This document shows positions 1-9,665 of a DNA stretch of 64,000 nucleotides, piece after piece. The number at the start of each line of letters is the position of its first letter. Position 1 is the first letter of the stretch. The notes beneath the pieces were generated by a model that did no database searches, was not told where the DNA came from, and saw only the letters and a list, made by a program, of their open reading frames with translations. The position numbers and the translations under genes are program-made. This stretch comes from Actinoplanes cyaneus (GTDB lineage: Bacteria; Actinomycetota; Actinomycetes; Mycobacteriales; Micromonosporaceae), in NCBI RefSeq assembly GCF_016862095.1, contig NZ_BOMH01000030.1, forward strand, positions 34,920 to 98,919. Direction: 5' to 3'.

Positions 1-622
1 CGTCGATCTGCGCGGGGCCCAGCTCCAGCCGGACCGTGCGCAGGCCGTCCTCCCGGACGGCGAAGTGCCACTTCACGTCCTCGGCGCCGTCCTTGATCGT
101 CGCCGCCCAGCGCAGCACCGTCCGGCGGGCCCGCACCGGCGGCTTGCGGTCCAGCACCGGGGAGCCCTGGATCCCGGTGAGCAGGCGGACGCAGAGCGCG
201 CCCATGCCCATCATCGACGACGACCGGTCTGCGAGGAGGTGGGCATCCGCCGTCCCGGGCAGGTCGGGCCGGCCCAGCGCCTCCACCATCCCGAGACGCG
301 CGAGGTAGTGCGACCAGGGCTGCCGGAAACCACCGGCGACCGGCTCGATCCGGGTCACCGCGGAGCTCTGCAGCACCCGGCCGCCGGTCAGGCAGGCCCG
401 GCCCATGAGCGTGCCGACACCCCGCACCTTGGCGCCCGAGCGGGCGACGATGCGGCAGTCCACGCCGGTGTAGGTCTTCGGGCTCACCGCGTAACTGATC
501 GGCCGCTCGAACGTCCTCACCCGCTCGCCGGCCAGCAGCCCCAGTGCGTCCTCGACGCGGTCGCGGGGCATGCCACCGGAGTGGCGCAGCGCCGCGGTCA
601 GAACCTCACCCAGGATCAGCAC
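1..622 (-). CDS. SCO2521 family protein (3' end beyond window)
   Basis: Reading leftward from a GTG at 622 gives an open frame of 207 codons that runs off the left edge. The N-terminus (VLILGEVLTAALRHSGG) and the later ISYAVSPKTYTGVDCR segment resemble the SCO2521 family of Streptomyces, whose function is unknown. The start lies 17 bases inside the upstream SCO2522-like gene in a different frame, so the two are probably translationally coupled. It is the last visible gene of the SCO2524-SCO2523-SCO2522-SCO2521 operon. The family assignment rests on recall of the family plus the conserved gene order; no enzymatic motif is visible. Confidence 0.75.
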   Translation of the reverse strand, partial: MLILGEVLTAALRHSGGMPRDRVEDALGLLAGERVRTFERPISYAVSPKTYTGVDCRIVARSGAKVRGVGTLMGRACLTGGRVLQSSAVTRIEPVAGGFRQPWSHYLARLGMVEALGRPDLPGTADAHLLADRSSSMMGMGALCVRLLTGIQGSPVLDRKPPVRARRTVLRWAATIKDGAEDVKWHFAVREDGLRTVRLELGPAQID

Positions 623-1634
623 CGCGCACCGGCCCGGTGTCGACGAACAGGTACTCGATCCGGTCCACCACTTCCAGCGGCAGCGAGATCCCCTCCCCCT
701 TGGCCCGATCGCTGACCTGGCCGAGCACGGCCGGGTCCACCGCCACCTGCTGCAGGATCGTCCGCACGGCGTTCTCGATGGGCAGGAACAGCGGGGCGCA
801 GACGGTCATCGCCCGGTACGCGTTGAACGGCGCCGCCCGATCGTTGATCCGCAGGACCATCGGGAGCGCCGACCAGTTGTCCGGCAGGTCCGGCGGCGGT
901 GGGTGCGGCACCGCGACCGAACGCCCGTTGTCGCGCAGCAGTCCCAGCCGCAGCAACTGCCACACGGCCGCCAGCATCGCGCACGACCAGAGCCGGCCGT
1001 CGGCCTCCTCCCGCCACAGCTCGATGTCGGCGAAGATCGAGTGGTTGACCGCGGCGTTCTCGGCCGGCGGACGCCACGCCGTGGGCCGTTTCATCGCCTC
1101 GTGCGTCTCGGTCGCCGGTGACCGCTGCCCGTTGCAGAGCCAGCCCGTGTGGCTCACCGGCGGCCGGGCCGCGGTCGTGTTCGGGGGCGGATCCTCCACC
1201 AGACGTGCCTCGACCAGCTCGGCGAGGGAGAGCCCGGGCGGCCCGGTCTCCGGCTCCGCCGGGTTGCGGGCGACGCCGGCCACGTTGTTGGCGCAGCCCG
1301 ATTCCCGTACCAGATAATCGATCTCGAGTCCTGCCTTGCGGGCCGCCGCCACGAGTTTCGGGATCAGGGCCACGGGAGGCTCCGGCAGTCCGAAATAGTC
1401 GTCGATGAGGACGCACGTGCTGATCCGCGGGGCTCGCAGGTTCGCGTTCTCGGCGGCGGACCGGGCGGCGGCGAACCACACGCCGATCCGCCGGAAGTGC
1501 TCGATGAAGAAGTGCTCGTCCAGCTCCAGGTCCGGGGCGTAGAAGTGGCCCAGCTCGACCGACAGGTGGGACAGCGGCGTCTTCTCCACCCGGGTGTCAG
1601 CGGTGGACTCGGAGAATCCGGTGCCGTCTCTCAT
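606..1634 (-). CDS. SCO2522 family protein
   Basis: This 342-residue protein of unknown function is placed in the SCO2522 family by its LSVELGHFY motif near residue 25, by STCVLIDDYF further on, and by its position between SCO2523-like and SCO2521-like genes. The chosen ATG at 1634 overlaps the stop of the upstream gene by four bases (ATGA), which argues for coupled translation; a longer frame to 1757 exists but would lie deep inside the upstream gene. No signal peptide or membrane segment is seen, so it is probably cytosolic. The family is found in actinobacteria and has no established biochemical role. Confidence 0.8.
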   Translation of the reverse strand: MRDGTGFSESTADTRVEKTPLSHLSVELGHFYAPDLELDEHFFIEHFRRIGVWFAAARSAAENANLRAPRISTCVLIDDYFGLPEPPVALIPKLVAAARKAGLEIDYLVRESGCANNVAGVARNPAEPETGPPGLSLAELVEARLVEDPPPNTTAARPPVSHTGWLCNGQRSPATETHEAMKRPTAWRPPAENAAVNHSIFADIELWREEADGRLWSCAMLAAVWQLLRLGLLRDNGRSVAVPHPPPPDLPDNWSALPMVLRINDRAAPFNAYRAMTVCAPLFLPIENAVRTILQQVAVDPAVLGQVSDRAKGEGISLPLEVVDRIEYLFVDTGPVRGADPG

Positions 1635-2560
1635 AGGCTGGCCCACTCCTCGTCTGCCGCGAGCTTGCGGGCTAGGTCGTCGAACGCGTCCACTGTCGCG
1701 TTGTTGGCGATGTCCCGCGCCACCACATCGTTGTCGGAGATCAGCTGCTCGCGCCACTGCAGCACCGGGTCGAGCGGGACCTCGCCCAGCATCGCCCGGC
1801 GGCCCACCTGGTGTTTCGCGGCGAGCTGACCCAGATCCTCGTCGCAGTCACGCAGCCAGGCGACCTGCGCCGGGCGCAGACCGCTCAGCTCGATCGAGTC
1901 CGGGTCGACCACAGCGGTCCGGACGAACTTGATCGCCGCCTGCAACTCGTCCTTGTCGTGGCCGGCCCGCACCCCGACGTCGAGAATCCCGTCCTTGCCG
2001 TAGACGAGCCCCGCCGCGGCCGGGATGTGCTGCCGGGTCCACCGGTGGAAGACCAGCCAGCGGGCCGCCACGCCACGAAGGGCGGGATCCGCTGTCGCCT
2101 CGAGAACCAATTGCGTCGCGTACGACCGTCCGGCGCTCAGATCGATGAGGCACATGTCGAACTCCTCGTCCAGCGCCTGGAGCAGGTGCACGCAGCGGCG
2201 CAGCGCCTCCTTGTCCGGCCCGAACTCGCCGCCGTCCTGATCGCCGGGGAAGAGCATCAGCTTGCCGGAGCCGGGTGGCCGCTGCCGCAGACTGGCCCGT
2301 GACGACTGGGTCCACACGTCGATGCGGTGCGGCTCGCCGGTCGTCTGAATGTCCGGTTCCAGCAGGTAGGAGTGCATACCGCCACGCCGGACGCCCCGGG
2401 TGACATCGTTGATCTGGAAGATCGATCCGGCGGTCGGGGACCCGAAGTCGAAGTCCAGGTAGCAGACGTCGGAGCCGGAGAGGGCGCTGCGGTACACGAC
2501 GTTGCAACTCGTGACCGACCTCCCCGTACCGCCCTTGTCGGAGGCCGCGAAGACCAGCAC
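1631..2560 (-). CDS. SCO2523 family variant P-loop protein (ParA-like)
   Basis: The 309-residue protein begins MLVFAASDKGGTGRS, a ParA/MinD-like deviant Walker A motif. The signature Lys9 is kept, but the usual P-loop lysine is Arg14, the hallmark of the SCO2523 'variant P-loop' family. CYLDFDFGSP supplies the strand and acidic residues that follow the P-loop in ParA-like ATPases. It may bind nucleotide without efficient hydrolysis (inference). Its start lies one base after the stop of the SCO2524-like gene, and its stop overlaps the next start, so it sits in the middle of a four-gene operon. Confidence 0.85.
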   Translation of the reverse strand: MLVFAASDKGGTGRSVTSCNVVYRSALSGSDVCYLDFDFGSPTAGSIFQINDVTRGVRRGGMHSYLLEPDIQTTGEPHRIDVWTQSSRASLRQRPPGSGKLMLFPGDQDGGEFGPDKEALRRCVHLLQALDEEFDMCLIDLSAGRSYATQLVLEATADPALRGVAARWLVFHRWTRQHIPAAAGLVYGKDGILDVGVRAGHDKDELQAAIKFVRTAVVDPDSIELSGLRPAQVAWLRDCDEDLGQLAAKHQVGRRAMLGEVPLDPVLQWREQLISDNDVVARDIANNATVDAFDDLARKLAADEEWASL

Positions 2561-2561
2561 C

Positions 2562-4409
2562 CTAGTCCCCAGCCGCTTCCCGGGCCGCGGCGAGCTTGTC
2601 CAGCTCGCGCAGGACCGCGTGGAGGATCGCGACGGCGCTGCCCGGCCGGGTCGCCATCAACTGACGGGCGCGGCGGATGCCGATGCCCTGCTTGGTGAGG
2701 CTGTCGCGCAGAGCGGGGCCGCCGCCGCTGGAGTTGCGCAGTTGCTCCTTGTCGAAGACCCGCTCGGCCTCGCCGAGGAGGTCAGCCGCATATTCGGACA
2801 ATCGGGAGCCGGGTGGGGATTCACGCTGGATGTACTCCGCGGCGGTGCTCATGCACTGCACGACCCGGGTGGTGTGGTACCAGCTGGGCTTGTCCCGGCG
2901 GGGCAGGGTCGGGTAGACGCTGCTGGGGTCGTCCCAAAGGCCGGCGCCGGGGGTGTCGTCACCCAGGCGGCGCTGGTGCAGATGCCGCCAGATGTCGTCG
3001 GCCAGCCCCACCAGACGGGCCTCCTGCTGCGGGTTGTTGACCTGCGCCGCGATCGCGAGCACGCGGCCGAGGAGCAGGCTGGACAGCTCGCCGAGCCGCC
3101 AGCCGATCGGCGGGGAGTCCGCCCCCACCTGGTCCGCGCCGACGAGCGTGACCCACCGGCCCGGCTGGTGCATCTGGAGCGCGGGGTCGTCGGCCAGCGG
3201 GCGCCGCCGGATCCGGCCGCGGTCGGCCAGATCGGACAGGACGTTGGTGATCCGGGCGAGGTCGGCGTCGGGTGCGCCGCGGTCGGCGAGCGCATGCCGG
3301 ACCAGGGAGACGACCAGGAGGCTGTAGTAGTCGCTCTCCTCCTCGTCGGTGGTCCGCCAGGGCAGCTCCTCGACCGGCCATCGCTGATCGCCGAGGGTGG
3401 CGACGGCCGACCAGTACCGCTGGGCCAGGTCCCACTGCAACTGCAGGACGCGGGCCAATGACTGCTGCTCCTCGTTGAGCAGGCCCGCCAGCCTGGTCTC
3501 CTGGGAGAACAGGTCCCGGATGCCGTCGATCGCAACCACGGTGAAGTAGAGATACGGCGCCGGCTCGGCGGGGCCCGGCGCGTTGAAGGTGCCGATGGAG
3601 GTCTTCACCTCGGGCGCGCCCTGCACCACGCCCCAGGACCATCCGCACTCGAACAGCTTGTCCCCTCGGTTGTCCAGCAGGTCGTCGACCTGGTCGTTGA
3701 AGGTTCCCAGCTCGCGCAGACCGGCCATGACCGGCCGCAGCGAACGCCGGATCCGGCCGACAAGGTCGCCGGAGTAGTCCGAGCCTGGGAACGACGTCTC
3801 CCGCAGCACCCTGCCCTGCGGACTGTCCGCGTCGAACACGCTGATGGTGAAGCTGCGCTGCAGGCCGGCCATCGCCGCGGTGAGCCGTTTCTGGGTCTCC
3901 CCCTCGACCCGCGCGATCTCGTCCAGATAACCCCTGCGCTGAACCTGCCCGCGGTAGTCGCGGAGGAACCGGATCACCGCGCTGCAGAGCACCACCGAGG
4001 TGGCGAACGCGTCCACCACCTCGAGCTCGAGCTGCTCCTCGGTCGGCTCACGGTGGTCGTCGGGCGCGGTGGTGAGATAGTTGCCACCGGCGAACACCGG
4101 AAGCTGGGTCTTGGGATCGGTGTACGTCGCGAGGTAGCTCCCGATGAGCTCGACCACCCGCTGCGGGATGTCGACCGGCCCGCCGAACGATCCGAGCGCC
4201 TGCAGCACGTCGGACTGGGTGGTGTCCGGCCGGTCGAAGCGGATCTCGGTCAGCCGCTGCGGTGGCAGCAACAGGCACAGCAGCAACTCGGCGTCGCTGA
4301 TCGAATTCCGCCCGCCGCGGTCGGCCCAGTTGAAGGACCGGGCCGGGCCGCACCAGCGTGATATCGACTTCCACACTGACAGCAATTCCTGGCGCGGCTG
4401 GAGTCTCAT
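2562..4409 (-). CDS. SCO2524 family protein
   Basis: This 615-residue protein of unknown function starts MRLQPRQELLSVWKSISR, matching the N-terminus I recall for the SCO2524 family. ATG 4409 was therefore preferred over an upstream in-frame start at 4463. RGGRNSISDAELLLCLLLP follows and is also family-typical. The sequence is mostly helical in appearance, with no signal peptide or clear catalytic motif. It is the first gene of the leftward operon with the SCO2523-, SCO2522- and SCO2521-like genes. The role of these conserved actinobacterial clusters is not established. Confidence 0.8.
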   Translation of the reverse strand: MRLQPRQELLSVWKSISRWCGPARSFNWADRGGRNSISDAELLLCLLLPPQRLTEIRFDRPDTTQSDVLQALGSFGGPVDIPQRVVELIGSYLATYTDPKTQLPVFAGGNYLTTAPDDHREPTEEQLELEVVDAFATSVVLCSAVIRFLRDYRGQVQRRGYLDEIARVEGETQKRLTAAMAGLQRSFTISVFDADSPQGRVLRETSFPGSDYSGDLVGRIRRSLRPVMAGLRELGTFNDQVDDLLDNRGDKLFECGWSWGVVQGAPEVKTSIGTFNAPGPAEPAPYLYFTVVAIDGIRDLFSQETRLAGLLNEEQQSLARVLQLQWDLAQRYWSAVATLGDQRWPVEELPWRTTDEEESDYYSLLVVSLVRHALADRGAPDADLARITNVLSDLADRGRIRRRPLADDPALQMHQPGRWVTLVGADQVGADSPPIGWRLGELSSLLLGRVLAIAAQVNNPQQEARLVGLADDIWRHLHQRRLGDDTPGAGLWDDPSSVYPTLPRRDKPSWYHTTRVVQCMSTAAEYIQRESPPGSRLSEYAADLLGEAERVFDKEQLRNSSGGGPALRDSLTKQGIGIRRARQLMATRPGSAVAILHAVLRELDKLAAAREAAGD

Positions 4410-4713
4410 CGGTCGGCAACCACCGTTCATTCGCCCTGGTAAATGTGCTTTGCGACCGGCCAAAGTCGCGCGACACCTCAGGAATCACCGATCTTCTGCG
4501 GCGTAGCATATCCTCTCACCGCCCCGCCGGGGACCCCGAACATTGTGGACATTAGTCACGTTAATCCGTATCAGGGAAACCCCTGCAATGGATCATCAAT
4601 GCTTGCTAGTCTCGTGACTCGCATGGTCATCCGAGATCGCTCCGAAGGCCTTCGACCTCAGGAGAGGGCTCCCGCAAGTTGGGAGAACGCCGGTTTACGC
4701 CACGTCACCGATC
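4410..4713. other. Divergent intergenic region
   Basis: About 300 bases separate the leftward SCO2524-like operon from the rightward NACHT gene. It must hold both promoters, and it is visibly more AT-rich than its surroundings around 4540-4625. I see no convincing -35/-10 pair, tRNA or conserved short gene. No strong ribosome-binding site lies directly before ATG 4714; the nearest purine-rich runs (about 4660-4668 and 4680-4686) are over 25 bases upstream. Confidence 0.5.
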
Positions 4714-7700
4714 ATGATCCTGCACTGCCGGGACTTTCCGGCCGCCGTGCGTTCCCCCGAAGCGGGAACGCGCTCGCAGCATGAGATCCGCGGTCTCGTC
4801 GACGATTTGCTCAATGATCTCTCTTCGGCCGGGGCACCGGCGCCGCCCGATCTGATAATGATCTCCGGTGATCTCGCCGAACGCGCGACGACCGGCGAAT
4901 ACGAGGCCGCTCATCAGTTCCTGAGCGCACTCCGGGACGCCCTCGGGATCGAGAGCCGGCGCATCGTTCTCGTCCCCGGCACCCGTGACGTCAACCGCGG
5001 CATGTGCCACGCCTACTTCATGCGACGCGAGTCCAATGAGGAGAAGGCGGTCCCGCCGTACTGGGAGAAATGGCAGCCGTTCTCCACGATGCTCCGCCGG
5101 TTCCACGGCGCGGAGTTGCCCAAGGACCAGCCGTGGTCCCTCACCGAATTCCCCGCCCTGCGGGTCGTGGTCGCCGGCTTCAACTCCACGATGGCGCTGA
5201 CCCACCTGGAGCAGGACGAGCACGGCTGTCTCGGCGACACCCAGATCGACTGGTTCGCCAACCAGCTGGACACCGCCGATCGCCGCGACTGGCTGCGGAT
5301 CGGGGTGATCCACCACCGGCCCGAGGGGCCGGGCGCCATCTCCGACGCGGGCCGGTTCGCCGAGATGCTGGGCCCGCATCTGGATGTGGTGCTGCACGGG
5401 CAGGCCGGTGAGCCCCTCCTGTCCCGGCTCGGCGACGCCGGCGTCCCGATCCTCGGCAGCGGACCGGCCTGGCAGCTCATCGAGGCACGGCCGGAGACCG
5501 TCCGCACCGCGCCCGGTGCCGAGCCGATCCGTCTGCCGCACCCCTATCCGCGCCGGCCGATCCCCCGCCCGCGCCGGCCCGAGCCACCACCAGCCATGCG
5601 GCGGCTCACCGCGCAGGTGGCCGAGGTGTGCACCCTGCGCAACAAGGGCGCCGAGATCGTGCCGGTCCACCGGCAGAACTCGGACCACCTCGCGTACCTG
5701 CGGGTTTCACCCGACCGCAACCGCGGTGATCTGGGGCCGGCGGAGCAGTACCCGGTCGGGGTGTGCGCGGGCACGCCGTCGCGGGCCGACATCGAGTGGT
5801 TCGTGGAGGTGCTGGCCCGTTTCCGCACCGGCATCGCCCATCTCGTGCACTCCGGCGACGCCGCCGGCCCGGAGGTCCACGCCTTCGCCAGGACCCACGA
5901 CGTCGAGCTCATCACCTTCCCCGATTACCAGGTCGGCCCGGATCTCGCGCTCTTCGCCCGCAACCAGGCGGCCGAGCTGACCCACGACCAGGTCTACCGG
6001 TCGGACCTCTACGTGCCGCAGCGTTTCACCGAGTTCCTGCCACCGTCGTTCGCGCCGTCCGAGGCCCGGCCCGCCACCGATCTGCTCACCTGGCTGCGCG
6101 ACTGGGTCCGCACCTCCAACGGCCGCCTGGTCGTGGTCCTGGGCACGTTCGGGCACGGCAAGACGTTCCTGCTCAAGGAACTGGCGCGGCGGATGGCCGA
6201 GGACGACGCCTCGACCGTGCCGGTCCTCATCGACCTCCGTGGCTTCGAGAAGGCGTACAGCCTGGACGAGCTCGTGGCGGTGCAGCTCGCCCGGCAGGGC
6301 CAGCGCAAGTTCGACCTGGACGTCTTCCGCTACCTGCGCCGCGAGGGCCGGGTCACGCTGCTCTTCGACGGCTTCGACGAGCTCGCCACCCGGGTGAGCT
6401 ACGACCGGGCGACCAACCACCTGGACACCATCGTGCAGGCCGCCGAGGACCGGGCGAAGGTGGTCGTCACCAGCCGTGACCAGCACTTCCTGACCGACAC
6501 CGACGTGCTGACCGCGCTCGGCGCGCAGCTCGGCACGGACCGCCAGGTGGTCCGGCTGGCCAACTTCGACGACGAACAGATCGTCGCCTATCTCACCAAC
6601 CAGCTGCGCGATCCCGAGGGCGCGCAGACCCGCTTCGACCTGCTGCACCGGGTGCGCAGACTGCTGCCGCTCTCCCGCAACCCGCGGATGCTCGCGTTCA
6701 TCACCGACCTCGGCGAGGACCGGCTCAGCCTGGCCAGCAACGCCGGCGGCCCGATCACCGCGGCCGACCTGTACCGGCAGGTCCTGGACAAGTGGCTGGC
6801 CTACGAGGCGCACCGGCTGGAACGCCTCGGCCCGGACGCGCCGAGCGAGGCCGTCCTCCTGGAGGCCGTCACGCATCTGGCCCTGCGCCTGTGGGACCAG
6901 CCCGACGGAAGCCTGAGCCTGGAGGACCTCGGCGACGCGGCGGACCACCTGTCCCGGCTGACCACCGCCACCGTGGGCGACGCCGCCACCCTGGAGCCGC
7001 AGGAGAGCGCCCACGTGCTCGGCTCCAGCACGCTCCTGGTCCGGGTCGGCGATCATCGGTTCACCTTCGTGCACGACTCGGTCCGTGAATGGCTGATCGC
7101 CAACCACCTGGTCGGCGAGAGCATCGCCGCGACCGGTCTGGTCGGCCACCGATGGTCGTCCCTGATGATCGAGTTCCTGTGCGGGCTGGCCGGCCGGGAC
7201 GTCATGCGGGAGTGGGCCGAGGGGATCCTGGCCGGGCGGCCCACCTCGCGCGTCGTCGGGCGCAACGCGGTCGAGGTGCTGCGGTTCCTCGGCGTGACCC
7301 GGTCGTCGTCGCCGTTCAACATGGCCGGCTCGGACCTGACCGGTCAGGACCTGTCCGCTCGCTTCCTGGCCGGCGCCGACCTCAGCGACGCCGACCTCAC
7401 CGGCGCCAGCCTGATCGGCGCCGACCTCACCGGCGCCACGCTCACCGGCGCCAACCTCACCGACGCCCGGCTGGACCGGGCCACGCTGCGCGGGGCCGAT
7501 CTCACCGGCGCCGACCTCAGCGGCGCCCGGTTGCTCGGCTCCGAGATGACCGACGCCGTCCTGGCCGGCACCCGGCTGCGGCGGGCCGCCCTGGTCGCGG
7601 CCCAGGGCCTGGACGCGGAGGCGCTGAGCGAGGCCGACACGCTCGGCGCGGCGCTACCGTCGGCCGGCGGCCCGGAGCCGCAGATCGCGTCGTCCGCCGT

Positions 7701-9660
7701 GATCCACGCGGTCGCGGTGGTCCCCGGCATGAAGCTGCTCGCCGGCGCCGGCGCGGACGGCATGATCCGGATCTGGGACGCGCTGCACCGCCGGCCGTTG
7801 CGGATGCTGCGGACGCTGCCGGGTCACACCAGGGCGCTGTGGGCGCTCGCGCTCACCCCCGACGACCGGTTCCTGGCCAGCGCCGGGGAGGACGAGACCG
7901 TGCGGGTCTGGGACACCACGTCCGGCCGACCGGTCTACGCGCTCGCCGGGCACATGGGGCGGATCCGCGCGCTCGCCTTCAGCCCGGACGGGCAGCAACT
8001 GGCGAGCGCCGGCGACGACGAGATCATCCGGATCTGGGACACCGCCACCGGTCAGGCCGTGCATACGCTGGCCGGGCACGGCGGGCGGATCCGCGCGCTC
8101 GCCTACAACCCGCTCGGCGGGCACCTGGCCAGCGCGGGGGACGACGAGGCAGTCCGGATCTGGGACACCGCCACCGGCCGGGCCGCGCAGCTCCTGACCG
8201 GGCACACGGGTCAGGTGCACGCGGTCGCCTGGGCGCCGGCCGGGGACCGGATCGCCAGCGTCGGCGACGATCGCCAGGTGCTGGTCTGGGACGTCGGGGC
8301 CGAGGCCGTCATGCACCGGCTGACCGGGCACACCCAGTGCATCCACGCCGTCGCGTTCCACCCGGACGGACGCCGGCTGGCCAGCGCCGGCGACGAGGGT
8401 GTGATCTGGGTCTGGGACAGCCTGGCCGGCCGGCCGCTGCCACCGCTGACCGGCCGGCACGCCGGTCCGGTGCACTCCCTCGCCTACTACCCGGACGGGG
8501 AGCATCTGGCGAGCGCGAGCAGCGACCGTACCGTCCGGATCTGGGACACCGACGACCGGCAGCCGGAACGGATCCTGCGCCCCGCCGGGGGTGACGCCCG
8601 GGCGCTCTGCTTCGCGGGCCGGGCGGACGACCCGTGGATGGCGGTCGGCGCCGGCGACGGCTCGGTACGGCTGTGGCAGCCGGCCGCCGGGACCCCACCT
8701 CGCGTCCTCACCGAGCCGGCCGTCGCGGACCCGGCCGTCACCGCCATCGCCGCCACCCGCGACGGCCACCAGCTCGCCACCGCCGGCGCGGACGGGGGCA
8801 TCCGGATCTGGAACGTCGGCACCGGCGAGTCCGAGCCGCCGCTGACCGGTCACCGGGGCGCCGTGCACTCCATCGCGTTCGACCCGGACGGCCGCCACCT
8901 GGCCAGCGCGGGCGCCGACGGCACCGTACGGCTGTGGGACGTCACCGGCAAGGACGCGCCCCGCATCTTCGCCGGCCAGGACGGCACCGTCACCGCTCTC
9001 GGGTTCTGGGCGGTGGCCTTCACCCCGGACGGGCGGTTCGTCGTCGGCGGCGGCACCAACGGGACCATCCGGATCTGGCCCCTGCCCACCGGCAAACGGC
9101 AGAGCCGGGCCGGGCACACCAGCACGGTCCGGGCGATCGCCTTCTCCCCGAACGGCCGCCAGATGGCCAGCGCGGACGAGGATGGGGTGATCCGGCTGCA
9201 CAGCACGGTCGACGATCCACCGCTGATCCTCACCGGGCACGAGGGCGTGGTGACCGCCATCGCCTACTCACCGGACGGCGGGCACCTGGCCAGCGGCGGG
9301 ACCGACGGCACGATCCGGATCTGGGACACCGCGACCGGGCGGCCGACCGACACCCTGACCGGTCAGCCCGGGTGGATCCGCTCGCTGAGCTACACCCCCG
9401 ACGGGCAGCGGCTGGCGGTCGCCGGCGGGGATCAGGCCGTCCGGATCTGGGAGACCGGCCGATCCACGCCCCACGCGGTCCTCGTCCCGCTGGCCGACAA
9501 GGGATCCGTGGTCCTCTTCCACGACCAGCGGTACGTCCTGCGCGGGCGGCCGGGCGACGAGTACTGGTACGCCATGGGCATGTGCCGCTTCGATCCGGGC
9601 GACCTCGATCCGTACGTGCCGGATCTGAGACCCGCGCGGCCCGGTGACCGGCTCTGGTGA
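4714..9660 (+). CDS. STAND NTPase: degenerate metallophosphoesterase, NACHT, pentapeptide and WD40 repeats
   Basis: A 1648-residue multidomain protein, probably a cytosolic sensor/switch. Residues 1-290 follow a calcineurin-like phosphoesterase that often precedes NACHT in actinobacteria (GDLAE at 52-56, VIHH ending at 201). The DxH site reads D7-F-P9, GNHD reads G89-T-R-D92, and GxH reads H228-G-Q230, so catalysis is doubtful. A shared linker (about 300-440) leads to a NACHT domain with Walker A GTFGHGKT (477-484) and Walker B LLFDGFDE (about 549-556). Pentapeptide repeats (ADLTG type) span about 870-960. From about 993 to the end are 14 WD40 repeats with IRIWD-type ends, enough for two seven-bladed propellers. 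The WD40 region is the likely sensor (inference from STAND proteins). It ends 5 bases from the convergent paralogue. Confidence 0.9.
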   Translation: MILHCRDFPAAVRSPEAGTRSQHEIRGLVDDLLNDLSSAGAPAPPDLIMISGDLAERATTGEYEAAHQFLSALRDALGIESRRIVLVPGTRDVNRGMCHAYFMRRESNEEKAVPPYWEKWQPFSTMLRRFHGAELPKDQPWSLTEFPALRVVVAGFNSTMALTHLEQDEHGCLGDTQIDWFANQLDTADRRDWLRIGVIHHRPEGPGAISDAGRFAEMLGPHLDVVLHGQAGEPLLSRLGDAGVPILGSGPAWQLIEARPETVRTAPGAEPIRLPHPYPRRPIPRPRRPEPPPAMRRLTAQVAEVCTLRNKGAEIVPVHRQNSDHLAYLRVSPDRNRGDLGPAEQYPVGVCAGTPSRADIEWFVEVLARFRTGIAHLVHSGDAAGPEVHAFARTHDVELITFPDYQVGPDLALFARNQAAELTHDQVYRSDLYVPQRFTEFLPPSFAPSEARPATDLLTWLRDWVRTSNGRLVVVLGTFGHGKTFLLKELARRMAEDDASTVPVLIDLRGFEKAYSLDELVAVQLARQGQRKFDLDVFRYLRREGRVTLLFDGFDELATRVSYDRATNHLDTIVQAAEDRAKVVVTSRDQHFLTDTDVLTALGAQLGTDRQVVRLANFDDEQIVAYLTNQLRDPEGAQTRFDLLHRVRRLLPLSRNPRMLAFITDLGEDRLSLASNAGGPITAADLYRQVLDKWLAYEAHRLERLGPDAPSEAVLLEAVTHLALRLWDQPDGSLSLEDLGDAADHLSRLTTATVGDAATLEPQESAHVLGSSTLLVRVGDHRFTFVHDSVREWLIANHLVGESIAATGLVGHRWSSLMIEFLCGLAGRDVMREWAEGILAGRPTSRVVGRNAVEVLRFLGVTRSSSPFNMAGSDLTGQDLSARFLAGADLSDADLTGASLIGADLTGATLTGANLTDARLDRATLRGADLTGADLSGARLLGSEMTDAVLAGTRLRRAALVAAQGLDAEALSEADTLGAALPSAGGPEPQIASSAVIHAVAVVPGMKLLAGAGADGMIRIWDALHRRPLRMLRTLPGHTRALWALALTPDDRFLASAGEDETVRVWDTTSGRPVYALAGHMGRIRALAFSPDGQQLASAGDDEIIRIWDTATGQAVHTLAGHGGRIRALAYNPLGGHLASAGDDEAVRIWDTATGRAAQLLTGHTGQVHAVAWAPAGDRIASVGDDRQVLVWDVGAEAVMHRLTGHTQCIHAVAFHPDGRRLASAGDEGVIWVWDSLAGRPLPPLTGRHAGPVHSLAYYPDGEHLASASSDRTVRIWDTDDRQPERILRPAGGDARALCFAGRADDPWMAVGAGDGSVRLWQPAAGTPPRVLTEPAVADPAVTAIAATRDGHQLATAGADGGIRIWNVGTGESEPPLTGHRGAVHSIAFDPDGRHLASAGADGTVRLWDVTGKDAPRIFAGQDGTVTALGFWAVAFTPDGRFVVGGGTNGTIRIWPLPTGKRQSRAGHTSTVRAIAFSPNGRQMASADEDGVIRLHSTVDDPPLILTGHEGVVTAIAYSPDGGHLASGGTDGTIRIWDTATGRPTDTLTGQPGWIRSLSYTPDGQRLAVAGGDQAVRIWETGRSTPHAVLVPLADKGSVVLFHDQRYVLRGRPGDEYWYAMGMCRFDPGDLDPYVPDLRPARPGDRLW

Positions 9661-9665
9661 GCGGG

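Noticed and set aside
7654..9240. A 528-codon open frame on the minus strand opposite the WD40 region
   Set aside because: It mirrors the WD40 repeats in antisense, is rich in Pro/Gly/Arg with no known domain, and the plus-strand frame has clear conserved motifs.
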